Source: a virus. From it: a stretch of 36,944 nucleotides of DNA. The notes under the pieces are model-generated. The model was not told the DNA's origin and did not search any database. It saw only the letters and a list, made by a program, of their open reading frames with translations. Each line of letters begins with the position of its first letter. The stretch's first letter is position 1. The position numbers and the translations under genes are program-made. Positions 1-5,632 of this stretch are shown here, piece by piece. The stretch lies in the IMG/VR virus record IMGVR_UViG_3300037882_000748, positions 1 to 36,944 of that record; one strand, 5' to 3'.

Positions 1-99
1 AAAGCGAAGTGGCCTCCGAATGCTTGCAACTTTTTCCCGAACTGCTCTTGTGCTTTCGATGGTATTAACTGGTTTACCTTTAACTCAATCGCACCAAAT
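1..99. repeat. Left copy of 99-bp terminal direct repeat
   Basis: These bases are identical to 36846-36944. A gene (VRR-NUC nuclease, minus strand) reads in frame through the join if one copy is removed. This fits a circular assembly with overlapping ends better than a true packaged terminal repeat, although a circularly permuted or short-repeat genome cannot be excluded. Confidence 0.95.
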
Positions 100-293
100 C
101 CACCATTCCAATACAACAGTATATCGCTAACCCCAGCTAGAACGCCCTGCCGCTTTAACCGGACAGCTTCCCACTTGTTTCGTTTCCCACCATTGGGAAC
201 GTGGAACGCTAATATGTTCGGGTACTGCAAACGGATAAATTCAATCACGTTTTTTTGCAGGTCATCTTCAAAATGGTTTCTTGGTTTAGGCAT
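1..293 (-). CDS. VRR-NUC domain nuclease (partial here; continues across the circular seam)
   Basis: The ATG is at 293 and the frame stays open to base 1. It then continues from 36845 to a TGA at 36793-36791, giving 115 aa in circular coordinates. The N-terminal half carries the VRR-NUC signature: FHVPNGG near residue 30, then a GVLAGVSDILLY stretch and AIELK, which supply the D and ExK of the PD-(D/E)XK active site. VRR-NUC proteins are structure- or DNA-specific nucleases common in phage replication modules. It is the first gene of the minus-strand operon, and its stop overlaps the GTG start of the HNH gene (GTGA). The ATG lies at the edge of a divergent control region with no strong Shine-Dalgarno. 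The family call is strong; the substrate is unknown. Confidence 0.88.
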   Translation of the reverse strand, partial: MPKPRNHFEDDLQKNVIEFIRLQYPNILAFHVPNGGKRNKWEAVRLKRQGVLAGVSDILLYWNGGFGAIELKVNQLIPSKAQEQFGKKLQAFGGHFA

Positions 294-412
294 CGCCACA
301 GCATAACACAGCTTTCGTAAAAAGCAACAAAACAATGTTTCATATTTTGCTATTTTAGGTGTTGACGTTTGCAGAATGTGCTGCTAGGTTAGGGCATCAA
401 TTAGGAGGGAAT
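294..412. promoter_or_regulatory. Divergent control region between the two genome arms
   Basis: This is the only place where the minus-strand nuclease/replication operon and the plus-strand recombination operon diverge. The plus strand has a good promoter at 362-390 (separate entry). For the minus strand, the best sigma-70-like pair is TTGCTT (327-322), 16 bp, TATGCT (305-300). That would start transcription almost at the ATG at 293, so the minus promoter is uncertain. No ORF is seen here. Confidence 0.5.
362..390 (+). promoter_or_regulatory. Sigma-70-like early promoter upstream of rad52-like gene
   Basis: The -35 is TTGACG (362-367), the spacer is 17 bp, and the -10 is TAGGTT (385-390) with an extended -10 TGC just upstream. 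The layout TTGACG, 13 bp, CTGCTAG recurs exactly at 3797-3822. The start codon at 413 has a strong AGGAGG Shine-Dalgarno at 403-408. The distance from the -35 to the ATG is 51 nt, the same as at the 29445 promoter. Confidence 0.65.
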
Positions 413-1207
413 ATGACTAAGAATAATGCCGCAGCAGTGACGGAGCAAGCACCGCAAGGTGGGGTTGCACATGCCGCTGTAACACCTGAACGGACAGGTG
501 GCCGAACGATGGAATCAATCGAGGCGGCATTACAAGCAAAACTAAGCACCGAGAACGTGAAAGAGCGCAGCAAGGGTGGTGTGAAGCTATCTTATGTGGA
601 GGCTTGGCACGCTATAGCAGAAGCTAATCGCATCTTCGGGCATGACGGCTGGGAACGCGAAACCGTATATTGCAAAGAAGTGTGCAGGTATGAAAAGCAA
701 GGCAATAGCAAGCAGCTATGGGTTGTTGGTTATGAGGCAAAAGTTCGCGTATCTGCAATGGGTATTATCCGCGAAGGCACTGGGCATGGTAGCGGCCAGC
801 AAACTGAATTATACGATGCTATTGAATCAGCGGCGAAAGAGGCGGAATCGGATGCAATGAAGCGTGCTATGATGACTTTTGGCAATCCGTTTGGCTTGGC
901 CTTGTATGATAAGTCCAAGGAGAACGTCGAGGGAGTTTCAGTGTTCAAGAATGCTTCTCTTCGTAATACGTTCTTTAATAATTTGGTTGCGTCGTGGGAG
1001 AAATGCGTAAGCACTAAAGAGCTCGCAGAACGCAAGGCGCTAGACGATGCCAAATTGAAGGAAATGAGTGAGGGTAGCGAGCATGACCAACTTGCTTATG
1101 AGGAGCTTAAAAAGCGCTATGTCGGGCTGTATCAGGCGTTGCAAGATGCAGAGAAGCTAAACAGAGCTGCTGACCGTGGCGATTTCGATGGCGTGCTTGA
1201 TGACTAA
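413..1207 (+). CDS. Rad52/Rad22-family single-strand annealing protein
   Basis: This 264-aa protein should anneal complementary single strands during phage recombination and replication. Residues about 45-168 show the Rad52-fold signature: LSYVEAWHAIAEANRIFGHDGW, then KVRV, an EGTGHGSGQ turn and ESAAKEAESDAMKRAMMTFGNPFGLALY. The C-terminal third is charged and helical. The ATG at 413 is chosen because AGGAGG lies 5 nt upstream; an in-frame start at 359 would lie over the promoter. It heads the plus-strand operon, overlaps the next gene by 8 nt, and shares the arm with a DEDDy exonuclease, which could form a recombination pair. The family call is strong. Confidence 0.9.
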   Translation: MTKNNAAAVTEQAPQGGVAHAAVTPERTGGRTMESIEAALQAKLSTENVKERSKGGVKLSYVEAWHAIAEANRIFGHDGWERETVYCKEVCRYEKQGNSKQLWVVGYEAKVRVSAMGIIREGTGHGSGQQTELYDAIESAAKEAESDAMKRAMMTFGNPFGLALYDKSKENVEGVSVFKNASLRNTFFNNLVASWEKCVSTKELAERKALDDAKLKEMSEGSEHDQLAYEELKKRYVGLYQALQDAEKLNRAADRGDFDGVLDD

Positions 1208-1634
1208 GATTTATACCAAAATCACCAACGGCAAGATGCAGCCAGAAGCAGTGCAAGCAATAGTTGCAGAACTGTCACGGCATAATTCTAAGGACATTGC
1301 CATTACGATAGAGAGGAAGCGCAAGAAAAGGAGCTTAAACCAAAACTCATTTATGCACGGGGCATTCATGGAAGCATTGGTGGCTATGTATAAGCATTTT
1401 GGGCATGACTACGACGAACGACTGGTTAAGGATATATTCAAGCGCCAGTTCGGGGTTAAAATACGCATAGAGAACATAGACGGAAGCCACTACTACATGG
1501 ATAAGCCAACGCATGAATACAGCACTCAAGAAGCAGAAGATTGCATGGAAGCGTGCCGCAGGTTTTATGCTCAGTATTGGCAGATTCCCTATCCGAACGA
1601 ATTAACAACAGGAGTAACTAATGGACGGGCATAA
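1200..1634 (+). CDS. NinB-like phage recombination protein
   Basis: This 144-aa protein has the pattern of the NinB/Orf group: IAITIERKRKKRSLNQN early, a helical middle, and a C-terminal THEYSTQEAEDCMEACRRFY region ending in IPYPNE. Lambda NinB (Orf) is a recombination mediator that acts with single-strand binding proteins. Its position just after a Rad52-type annealer, with an 8-nt overlap, fits that role. The ATG at 1200 is taken for this coupling; GTG at 1176 and ATG at 1188 are alternatives. The family assignment is from motif memory and is moderate. Confidence 0.62.
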   Translation: MTKIYTKITNGKMQPEAVQAIVAELSRHNSKDIAITIERKRKKRSLNQNSFMHGAFMEALVAMYKHFGHDYDERLVKDIFKRQFGVKIRIENIDGSHYYMDKPTHEYSTQEAEDCMEACRRFYAQYWQIPYPNELTTGVTNGRA

Positions 1635-1932
1635 AGTAAAATTTAAACGGGTAGATACTGGCAAATATTGGATTGCTGGCGACGTAAAAGAAGGGAAGTA
1701 CGGCCTACAAGCTGGCATGAAGATGACGGAAGAGCTAAAAGCGTATTTTGATTCTATTAGCATTGGCCAGTGGGTGAATCTAAGTATTGATAAGCCATAC
1801 AACAAGGACGAGCCGCGCAGTGCAGCAGCTAAGAGCGCGCCAGCAGAACTAAGTGACGAGATTCCATTCACTTGGATTGTGACGCTAGGGGCTCTTGGGT
1901 TAATGCTTGCAAGCGGCGCTGGTATTGCATGA
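1621..1932 (+). CDS. Hypothetical protein with C-terminal membrane segment
   Basis: This 103-aa protein has a basic, soluble N-terminal part (HKVKFKRVDTGKYWIAGDVKEGKYGLQAG), which could be a small beta domain. A single hydrophobic stretch follows at about residues 82-103 (FTWIVTLGALGLMLASGAGIA) and would act as a tail anchor. The ATG at 1621 follows CAGGAGTAACTA, a good Shine-Dalgarno, and overlaps the preceding gene by 14 nt. The function is not recognised. Confidence 0.7.
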   Translation: MDGHKVKFKRVDTGKYWIAGDVKEGKYGLQAGMKMTEELKAYFDSISIGQWVNLSIDKPYNKDEPRSAAAKSAPAELSDEIPFTWIVTLGALGLMLASGAGIA

Positions 1933-2090
1933 ACTACGTTAAAGCATACCTAAAGCGCAACAAGATGACACGTGAGCAACTGGCAAAGGAGCTAGAGGCT
2001 AGCCTGAGTTTTGTGGACAAGCTGGCCTGTGGCAAGTTGAAGCTGCGCAAGATTGTCAAGCTGGCGCTGGAACGTTTGGAAATGGAATAA
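1929..2090 (+). CDS. Small Cro/XRE-like helix-turn-helix protein
   Basis: This 53-aa protein has the Cro-like pattern MTREQLAKELEASLSFVDKLACGK, a two-helix HTH, followed by a short basic helix. It probably binds DNA as a dimer. The ATG at 1929 overlaps the preceding stop (ATGA). It is the last gene before a terminator at 2102-2132, so it closes the first transcription unit. It may regulate the divergent promoters at 294-412, but no lysogeny genes are present. Confidence 0.68.
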   Translation: MNYVKAYLKRNKMTREQLAKELEASLSFVDKLACGKLKLRKIVKLALERLEME

Positions 2091-2101
2091 CCTGTGCAAC
2101 T

Positions 2102-2132
2102 AGGGTCGGTTTAATCGCCGCCCTTTTCTTTT
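2102..2132 (+). terminator. Intrinsic terminator after the recombination unit
   Basis: AGGG-t-CGG (2102-2109) pairs with CCG-CCCT (2118-2124), leaving one bulged T and an 8-nt loop. TTTTCTTTT follows. The stem is seven base pairs and moderately stable. The next gene's Shine-Dalgarno (GGGAG) lies directly after it, so it could also act as a leaky attenuator. Confidence 0.6.
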
Positions 2133-2142
2133 GGGAGATAAC

Positions 2143-2484
2143 ATGCCAGAGCTAAAACAATACACTATCACCTGCCGCGATGATTGGTGGCCTATTCATC
2201 GTGAAGTCTGCAAGGTGCTGAGTGAGGTGCTAGAAGCTGGCGAGATTCAGCGCCTATCCAAGGGGCTTGACCCTAACGGCTGGATGACCGCTGACCCATT
2301 AAAGCGCCTCAACCATGTGATGCACCACCTGCTTAAATGCCACCATCACAACAGCTTGAGCGTATTAACCGAGGATACCTGCATTGAGCAGTGGAAGCAC
2401 TCCTTATGTGGCTTGGGGATTATTGCTTACCTAGAAGCCAAACCCGATAATCAAGGGGTAGTAATTGAAACACCTGATGACTAG
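2143..2484 (+). CDS. Hypothetical phage protein
   Basis: This 113-aa protein has a recognisable block DPNGWMTADPLKRLNHVMHHLLK and a His/Cys-rich patch (KCHHHNS), which resembles small conserved phage proteins of unknown function. The ATG at 2143 is chosen for the GGGAGATAAC ribosome site; an upstream in-frame start would fall inside the terminator. It lies between that terminator and the exonuclease fusion gene. The His cluster may bind metal, but no enzyme family is recognised. Confidence 0.68.
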   Translation: MPELKQYTITCRDDWWPIHREVCKVLSEVLEAGEIQRLSKGLDPNGWMTADPLKRLNHVMHHLLKCHHHNSLSVLTEDTCIEQWKHSLCGLGIIAYLEAKPDNQGVVIETPDD

Positions 2485-2517
2485 CCATTACTTGATTTTT
2501 ATGATATTGTAGGCAAA

Positions 2518-2529
2518 ACCTCATGAGGT
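2518..2529. promoter_or_regulatory. 12-bp perfect palindrome at the start of the HTH-exonuclease gene
   Basis: ACCTCATGAGGT is a perfect palindrome. Its right half (GAGGT) is also the Shine-Dalgarno of the gene starting at 2535. A possible -10, TATGAT, lies at 2500-2505 with a weak -35 (ATGACT, 2477-2482). A protein bound here would block transcription or translation. The downstream protein has its own N-terminal HTH, so autoregulation is possible. Confidence 0.4.
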
Positions 2530-2534
2530 AGCGC

Positions 2535-3521
2535 ATGGCGATTGATGTCAAAATACGCAGGGCAGCCGTGGAAGCGGTTAAATCTGGCATCTCTAGAGCC
2601 GCGGCTAGCAGGTTTTACGACATCAAAGATAGGGACGCAATCACGCTTTGGATGAGCAATCCTGATAAGTATCTGGTTTCGGATGAGGAGAGGTTAGCGG
2701 GTGTAAGTGGCGCGAGCGTCGCGCAAGAAATAGGGGCGGCGCGCGCGTTGGGCGCAAGCGGACATTTAAGCGGACATAAATCTCCTAAGATACTACATTT
2801 CGACATAGAAACACTGCCAAACGAAGGGTATTTTTTTGACATTTATTCGGACAGGGGGATAGCCCTACAATTCGTAAAGCGTGCCAAGGCTATTTGCTGC
2901 TTATCCTATAAATGGCATGGGGACGATAAAGTGGTGGTTATCATGAGCGAGTCACCCTACAACGATGCCAACGTGTGCAGTGAATTTTTGCCCATATACG
3001 AGCAAGCGGATTATGTGGTAGGTCACTATGCCCAAGGATTCGACATCCCCTTTCTAGATGGCAGGATGTTTGCTAATGGGCTAGCGCCGCTACCAGATAA
3101 GAACGTGCTGGACACCTACAAAATCGCCAAAAAGAAGTTTGGCAAAACCCTCAATAGCAACCGCCTCGACCACCTTGCCGAGCTGCTAGGGGTAGGGCGT
3201 AAGAACAAAACCGATGCCCAGCTTTGGGTTGATTGTGCGCAGGGGATACCAAAAGCCCTTGAGGAAATGGCGGCCTATAACGCTCAGGATGTGCGGTTAC
3301 TGGAGGATGTATTCACTGCATTACGCCCTTGGTTTAATAAGAAGCTAAACGCTAATTTATTTATTGACAACGTGACAAACCGTTGCCGCTCCTGTGAAAG
3401 CGAGAATCTTAACCTCATAGGTTATGAATTAACGGCAGCCACTATGAAGCCACAATACCGCTGCGGTGATTGCGGTGCGGTTTCTAGTTTCAAGAAGGTA
3501 GACGATGGAAAAGAAGCCTAA
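2535..3521 (+). CDS. HTH / DnaQ-like (DEDDy) 3'-5' exonuclease / zinc-ribbon fusion
   Basis: This 328-aa protein has three parts. Residues 1-45 look like a transposase-type HTH (IRRAAVEAVKSGISRAAASRFYDI). Residues about 85-265 are an RNase H-fold exonuclease of the PolB/YprB type: Exo I HFDIETL (D90, E92), Exo II VGHYAQGFDIPFL (D170) and Exo III YNAQD (Y248, D252), so the DEDDy set is complete. Residues 284-313 form a zinc ribbon (CRSC...CGDC). The phage has no DNA polymerase gene, so this may serve recombination with the Rad52-like protein or proofread host synthesis in trans. The ATG has GAGGT 5 nt upstream. The exonuclease call is strong; the role of the HTH is inferred. Confidence 0.85.
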   Translation: MAIDVKIRRAAVEAVKSGISRAAASRFYDIKDRDAITLWMSNPDKYLVSDEERLAGVSGASVAQEIGAARALGASGHLSGHKSPKILHFDIETLPNEGYFFDIYSDRGIALQFVKRAKAICCLSYKWHGDDKVVVIMSESPYNDANVCSEFLPIYEQADYVVGHYAQGFDIPFLDGRMFANGLAPLPDKNVLDTYKIAKKKFGKTLNSNRLDHLAELLGVGRKNKTDAQLWVDCAQGIPKALEEMAAYNAQDVRLLEDVFTALRPWFNKKLNANLFIDNVTNRCRSCESENLNLIGYELTAATMKPQYRCGDCGAVSSFKKVDDGKEA

Positions 3522-3675
3522 AGCCCAAATCCTATACCTTCGCCCCCGTCAGGCAAGCGCTGGGCGTACCACTTGTCTTGCCTGTACTTGCATATTCATA
3601 GCCTACACTGAAGAAGTGAACGCGCTGGTGCTTTGTCCTGAGTGTGGTGGCAGTTGTCGCGTGGGGCAAAAATAA
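3505..3675 (+). CDS. Small Cys-rich (zinc-binding) protein
   Basis: This 56-aa ORF overlaps the end of the exonuclease gene by 17 nt and has AAGG upstream. It carries two cysteine clusters, TTCLACTC and LCPECGGSC, a typical knuckle pair that could hold one zinc ion. It ends just before a strong promoter. Function is unknown; small zinc proteins of this type are frequent in phage early regions. Confidence 0.65.
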   Translation: MEKKPKAQILYLRPRQASAGRTTCLACTCIFIAYTEEVNALVLCPECGGSCRVGQK

Positions 3676-3682
3676 TTCTTGA
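3669..3682 (+). repeat. 14-bp promoter-upstream direct repeat, copy 1
   Basis: AAAATAATTCTTGA occurs here and at 3788-3801. Each copy ends inside a -35 box (TTGAAA and TTGACG). Two promoters therefore share an upstream element at a 119-bp offset, which suggests tandem duplication of a promoter. Confidence 0.7.
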
Positions 3683-3706
3683 AAAATTGCATTTATGCGT
3701 TATACT
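3679..3706 (+). promoter_or_regulatory. Strong sigma-70-like promoter with no ORF downstream
   Basis: The -35 is TTGAAA (3679-3684), the spacer is 16 bp, and the -10 is TATACT (3701-3706). This is among the best sigma-70 matches in the window. A terminator follows about 40 bp after the -10, so the product would be a short RNA. Confidence 0.68.
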
Positions 3707-3712
3707 TATTTT

Positions 3713-3779
3713 ACATATCGCCCGATGTCTCTCCCGCAAAACGACAACCCCCAGCATAGAAATGTGACTGGGGGTTTTT
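3713..3779 (+). ncRNA. Candidate small RNA between promoter and terminator
   Basis: A transcript from the promoter at 3679-3706 would run about 65-70 nt to the terminator at 3746-3779 and contains no ORF. Its 5' part has a small ACAT/ATGT and CG/CG hairpin possibility, then a single-stranded tract, TCTCTCCCGC, before the terminator stem. CUCUC could pair with GAGAG in the Shine-Dalgarno of the nearby leader. It could instead be an attenuator for the pentapeptide gene. The 5' end is estimated from the -10 position. Confidence 0.42.
3746..3779 (+). terminator. Strong intrinsic terminator
   Basis: A perfect 9-bp stem, AACCCCCAG (3746-3754) with CTGGGGGTT (3768-3776), has a 13-nt loop and is followed by a T run to 3779. 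It is the clearest terminator in the window and isolates the upstream unit from the pentapeptide gene promoter at 3797. Confidence 0.88.
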
Positions 3780-3787
3780 ATTGCTCA

Positions 3788-3801
3788 AAATAATTCTTGA
3801 C
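3788..3801 (+). repeat. 14-bp promoter-upstream direct repeat, copy 2
   Basis: This is the second copy of AAAATAATTCTTGA (first at 3669-3682). It leads into the TTGACG box of the pentapeptide gene promoter. Confidence 0.7.
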
Positions 3802-3825
3802 GGTGTTTGCATAACCTGCTAGAAC
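3797..3825 (+). promoter_or_regulatory. Promoter A of the three-copy promoter-leader element
   Basis: The -35 is TTGACG (3797-3802), the spacer is 17 bp, and the -10 is TAGAAC (3820-3825) with an extended TGC. It shares TTGACG-13-CTGCTAG with the promoter at 362. The -35 starts exactly 75 nt before the ATG at 3872, as in copies B (6072) and C (33693, minus). Confidence 0.65.
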
Positions 3826-3836
3826 CTCTTTTATCA

Positions 3837-3869
3837 GACGCGATTATGTGTCGATAGAACCGAGAGGGA
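3837..3869 (+). promoter_or_regulatory. Structured 5' leader, copy A (hairpin plus Shine-Dalgarno block)
   Basis: GACGC (3837-3841) pairs with GTGTC (3848-3852) around the loop GATTAT. The block ATAGAACCGAGAGGGA (3854-3869) follows and contains the ribosome site. Copy C has the same hairpin with its second base pair changed from A-T to C-G, a compensatory change. Copy B shares the 16-nt block exactly. Confidence 0.6.
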
Positions 3870-3871
3870 TT

Positions 3872-4588
3872 ATGAAGATTACCATTAAAGCCAGATTCAC
3901 CGATGCAGTAAAGTTTGAGGGTGAATACGAATCAACCAAACACGCTTGCGAAAACAATAAAGCTGACCTGCGCGGTGCTAACCTGCGCGGTGCTGACCTG
4001 TACGGTGCTGACCTGTGCGGTGCTAACCTGCGCGGTGCTAACCTGTGCGGTGCTGACCTGTACGGTGCTGACCTGTGCGGTGCTAACCTGCGCGGTGCTG
4101 ACCTGCGCGGTGCTGACCTGCGCGGTGCTAACCTGCGCGGTGCTGACCTGTACGGTGCTGACCTGTGCGGTGCTAACCTGCGCGGTGCTGACCTGCGCGG
4201 TGCTGACCTGCGCGGTGCTGACCTGTACGGTGCTAACCTGTACGGTGCTAACCTGCGCGGTGCTGACCTGCGCGGTGCTGACCTGTGCGGTGCTAACCTG
4301 CGCGGTGCTAACCTGTGCGGTGCTGACCTGTACGGTGCTGACAATAAACTTATTGGCAAGATTAAATCAGTGCTACAAATCGGCCCTATTGGCAGCCGCA
4401 AGGATTACACAATCGCAATTGAAACTGATGCTGGCACGTATATCAATGCTGGTTGTTTTTTTGGCACGTTTAAAGAGTTTACTGATAAAGTGAAAGCAAC
4501 CCACAAAATCGGCCAATACGCAATAGAATATAAATCGGCCATTGCAATGATTAAAGCAACATTCAAAGCGCGAGGCGACAATGCTTAA
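3872..4588 (+). CDS. Pentapeptide-repeat protein
   Basis: This 238-aa protein has a 30-aa N-terminal lead, then 25 uninterrupted pentapeptides of the form A(D/N)L(R/Y/C)G, giving a right-handed quadrilateral beta-helix. A C-terminal domain of about 80 aa follows (SVLQIGPIGSRKDYTIAIET...AGCFFGTFKEF), a conserved tail seen on several phage and bacterial pentapeptide proteins. Some family members mimic DNA and protect or inhibit gyrase, but no such role is shown here. The ATG at 3872 follows the copy-A leader. The last 8 nt overlap the next gene. The DNA repeats are almost identical, so the repeat number probably varies between isolates. Confidence 0.85.
   Translation: MKITIKARFTDAVKFEGEYESTKHACENNKADLRGANLRGADLYGADLCGANLRGANLCGADLYGADLCGANLRGADLRGADLRGANLRGADLYGADLCGANLRGADLRGADLRGADLYGANLYGANLRGADLRGADLCGANLRGANLCGADLYGADNKLIGKIKSVLQIGPIGSRKDYTIAIETDAGTYINAGCFFGTFKEFTDKVKATHKIGQYAIEYKSAIAMIKATFKARGDNA
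3962..4336 (+). repeat. 25 tandem 15-bp repeats encoding the pentapeptides
   Basis: The unit is GCT(G/A)ACCTG(CGC/TAC/TGC)GGT. Across all 25 units only the first base of codon 2 (Asp/Asn) and codon 4 (Arg/Tyr/Cys) change; the rest, including every wobble base, is constant. A 26th unit begins at 4337 and breaks off after GCTGAC. The block order Asn-Arg, Asp-Tyr, Asp-Cys recurs, as expected from slippage or unequal exchange. Confidence 0.95.
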
Positions 4589-4589
4589 A
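4570..4589 (+). repeat. 20-bp gene-junction repeat, copy 1
   Basis: GCGAGGCGACAATGCTTAAA is identical at 6481-6500. At both sites it encodes the C-terminus RGDNA of one gene and, in another frame, the start MLK of the next. Together with the shared leader upstream, it brackets both gene cassettes. Confidence 0.9.
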
Positions 4590-4772
4590 TTAATCAAACA
4601 CACCATCATTACCTTAGGCATCGCCAGTGGCATGACAGCCGCAGCGTTGACCTATCAGCACACGCCTGACAACTGCCGCGCTATGGTGCTGGCAGAGGTG
4701 GGAAAGAATCAGCAGTTTGTGGATGCTGTGGCAACGCCTGATTTCTTAACAGCTATGACGCGGGGGAAGTGA
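4581..4772 (+). CDS. Small membrane or exported protein
   Basis: This 63-aa protein has a basic start (MLKLIKHT), then a hydrophobic segment IITLGIASGMTAAALTY (about residues 9-25), either a signal anchor or an uncleaved signal peptide. A soluble tail of about 35 aa with one Cys follows. GAGGCGACA precedes the ATG. It overlaps the pentapeptide gene by 8 nt. Function is unknown. Confidence 0.62.
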   Translation: MLKLIKHTIITLGIASGMTAAALTYQHTPDNCRAMVLAEVGKNQQFVDAVATPDFLTAMTRGK

Positions 4773-4948
4773 TGTATCTGGTAACAATACTAAAAACTAA
4801 AATTGAAACCAATGCTTTCCCTGTTAATCTTGACCAAGATGGACTTGCTGGAATGATGCCCGTTTTTAAACGAAAGAGGGACGCAATTAGTTGCGCCAAA
4901 GCAACAAAAGGAGCAACTGTTCTTCATATAGCTGAGGTAAAACAATGA
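4772..4948 (+). CDS. Small hypothetical protein
   Basis: This 58-aa ORF starts MYLVTILKTKIETNAFPVNLD and is coupled to the preceding gene by an ATG that shares its first base with the TGA stop. GGGGGAAGTG supplies a purine-rich ribosome site. It has the beta-strand-first, basic-middle composition typical of small phage proteins. No family is recognised. Confidence 0.58.
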   Translation: MYLVTILKTKIETNAFPVNLDQDGLAGMMPVFKRKRDAISCAKATKGATVLHIAEVKQ

Positions 4949-5037
4949 ACCACCTATTACGCGAATACCATCAACTGCAAACGCAAGCGTGGCAGATTTA
5001 TTTTAACATTTTGGGGATGTGGGGAGTGGGGAAGTGA
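4945..5037 (+). CDS. Tiny 30-aa ORF
   Basis: The ATG overlaps the preceding stop (ATGA) and the end overlaps the GTG of the next gene, so it may exist mainly to pass translation along. The peptide MNHLLREYHQLQTQAWQIYF is helix-prone and followed by NILGMWGVGK. No Shine-Dalgarno is obvious. Low confidence as a functional protein. Confidence 0.4.
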   Translation: MNHLLREYHQLQTQAWQIYFNILGMWGVGK

Positions 5038-5252
5038 AAGAGATAGTTCCAATAGTTGTTTGCCACCTAAGGCCAACATATCATAGAGATGTATATGACT
5101 TTCAAGTATACCTTGGGGAATACGATAGAAGTAAGCACGAAGTAAAAAATATGAGCAAGGATTATGAGTGTTTTAAAAACAAAGACCAAGTAAAGGCGTA
5201 TATCCGAGGTTTGCATGTTGCTGGTGCTATTTACCAAGGAGGCGCAAAATGA
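5034..5252 (+). CDS. Small hypothetical protein
   Basis: This 72-aa protein begins at GTG 5034, overlapping the preceding TGA, with a GGGGAGTGGGGAA ribosome site; GTG at 5019 would add five residues. It starts KEIVPIVVCHLRPTYHRDVYDFQVYLGEY, consistent with beta strands, and ends with GLHVAGAIYQGGAK. No family is recognised. Confidence 0.6.
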   Translation: MKEIVPIVVCHLRPTYHRDVYDFQVYLGEYDRSKHEVKNMSKDYECFKNKDQVKAYIRGLHVAGAIYQGGAK

Positions 5253-5398
5253 AGCGCCGCTGGACATATCGCATATTATTCTACGATGCAAAGCCCATCC
5301 ACTATGCAGCTACCTGCGAGGCTCAGGCCGTGAAGGTTGGGCAGAGTATGGCTAAGTCTAAGGGGTGGAAGTTTCAAACAGTGGGAGTGTGGAGATGA
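5249..5398 (+). CDS. Small basic hypothetical protein
   Basis: This 49-aa ORF begins with an ATGA overlap and ends with an ATGA overlap to the zinc-ribbon gene. It is basic (MKRRWTYRILFYD...) with a probable beta-helix-beta layout. AGGAGGCGCAAA precedes the ATG, a strong ribosome site. Function is unknown. Confidence 0.6.
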   Translation: MKRRWTYRILFYDAKPIHYAATCEAQAVKVGQSMAKSKGWKFQTVGVWR

Positions 5399-5625
5399 AA
5401 TGTCCTAAATGTAATACAAACATCCGCATGATAACCAAAGATTCTCGTGAGTGGAATGGACTCACCCGCAGAAGAAAAGAGTGCGTTAGGTGCGGGGAAA
5501 AAACAACAACAGTCGAAATCTTCGAGGATGGCCTTGAGGAAATGGAGAAAAGAATTAGGGCAGAAATTGTCAGCTCCATTAAGTTAAGCATAGATGATTT
5601 GAGAACTGTTAAAAAGATATGGTGA
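5395..5625 (+). CDS. Small zinc-ribbon protein resembling the NrdR N-terminus
   Basis: This 76-aa protein has CPKCNTN at residues 3-9 and CVRCGEKTTTVEIFED near residues 30-45, spaced like the zinc ribbon at the N-terminus of the NrdR repressor of ribonucleotide reductase genes. The NrdR ATP-cone is absent; a charged helical tail follows. The ATG at 5395 is chosen for its overlap with the preceding stop and nearby GGAG. It might bind DNA or mimic NrdR, which is inference from the ribbon alone. Confidence 0.68.
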   Translation: MKCPKCNTNIRMITKDSREWNGLTRRRKECVRCGEKTTTVEIFEDGLEEMEKRIRAEIVSSIKLSIDDLRTVKKIW

Positions 5626-5632
5626 GGGTACG

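Noticed and set aside
359-412. Upstream in-frame start for the Rad52-like protein (18 extra residues)
   Set aside because: This segment contains the promoter, and the ATG at 413 has an ideal AGGAGG site.
3962-4336. Possible CRISPR-like array
   Set aside because: The units are contiguous 15-mers with no spacers and lie within a coding frame for a pentapeptide protein.
3844-4493. Long open frames on both strands overlapping the pentapeptide gene (Arg/Pro-rich minus strand; Thr/Val/Cys-rich plus strand)
   Set aside because: A 15-bp repeat keeps its period in every frame, so no stops arise; these are shadows with low-complexity translations.
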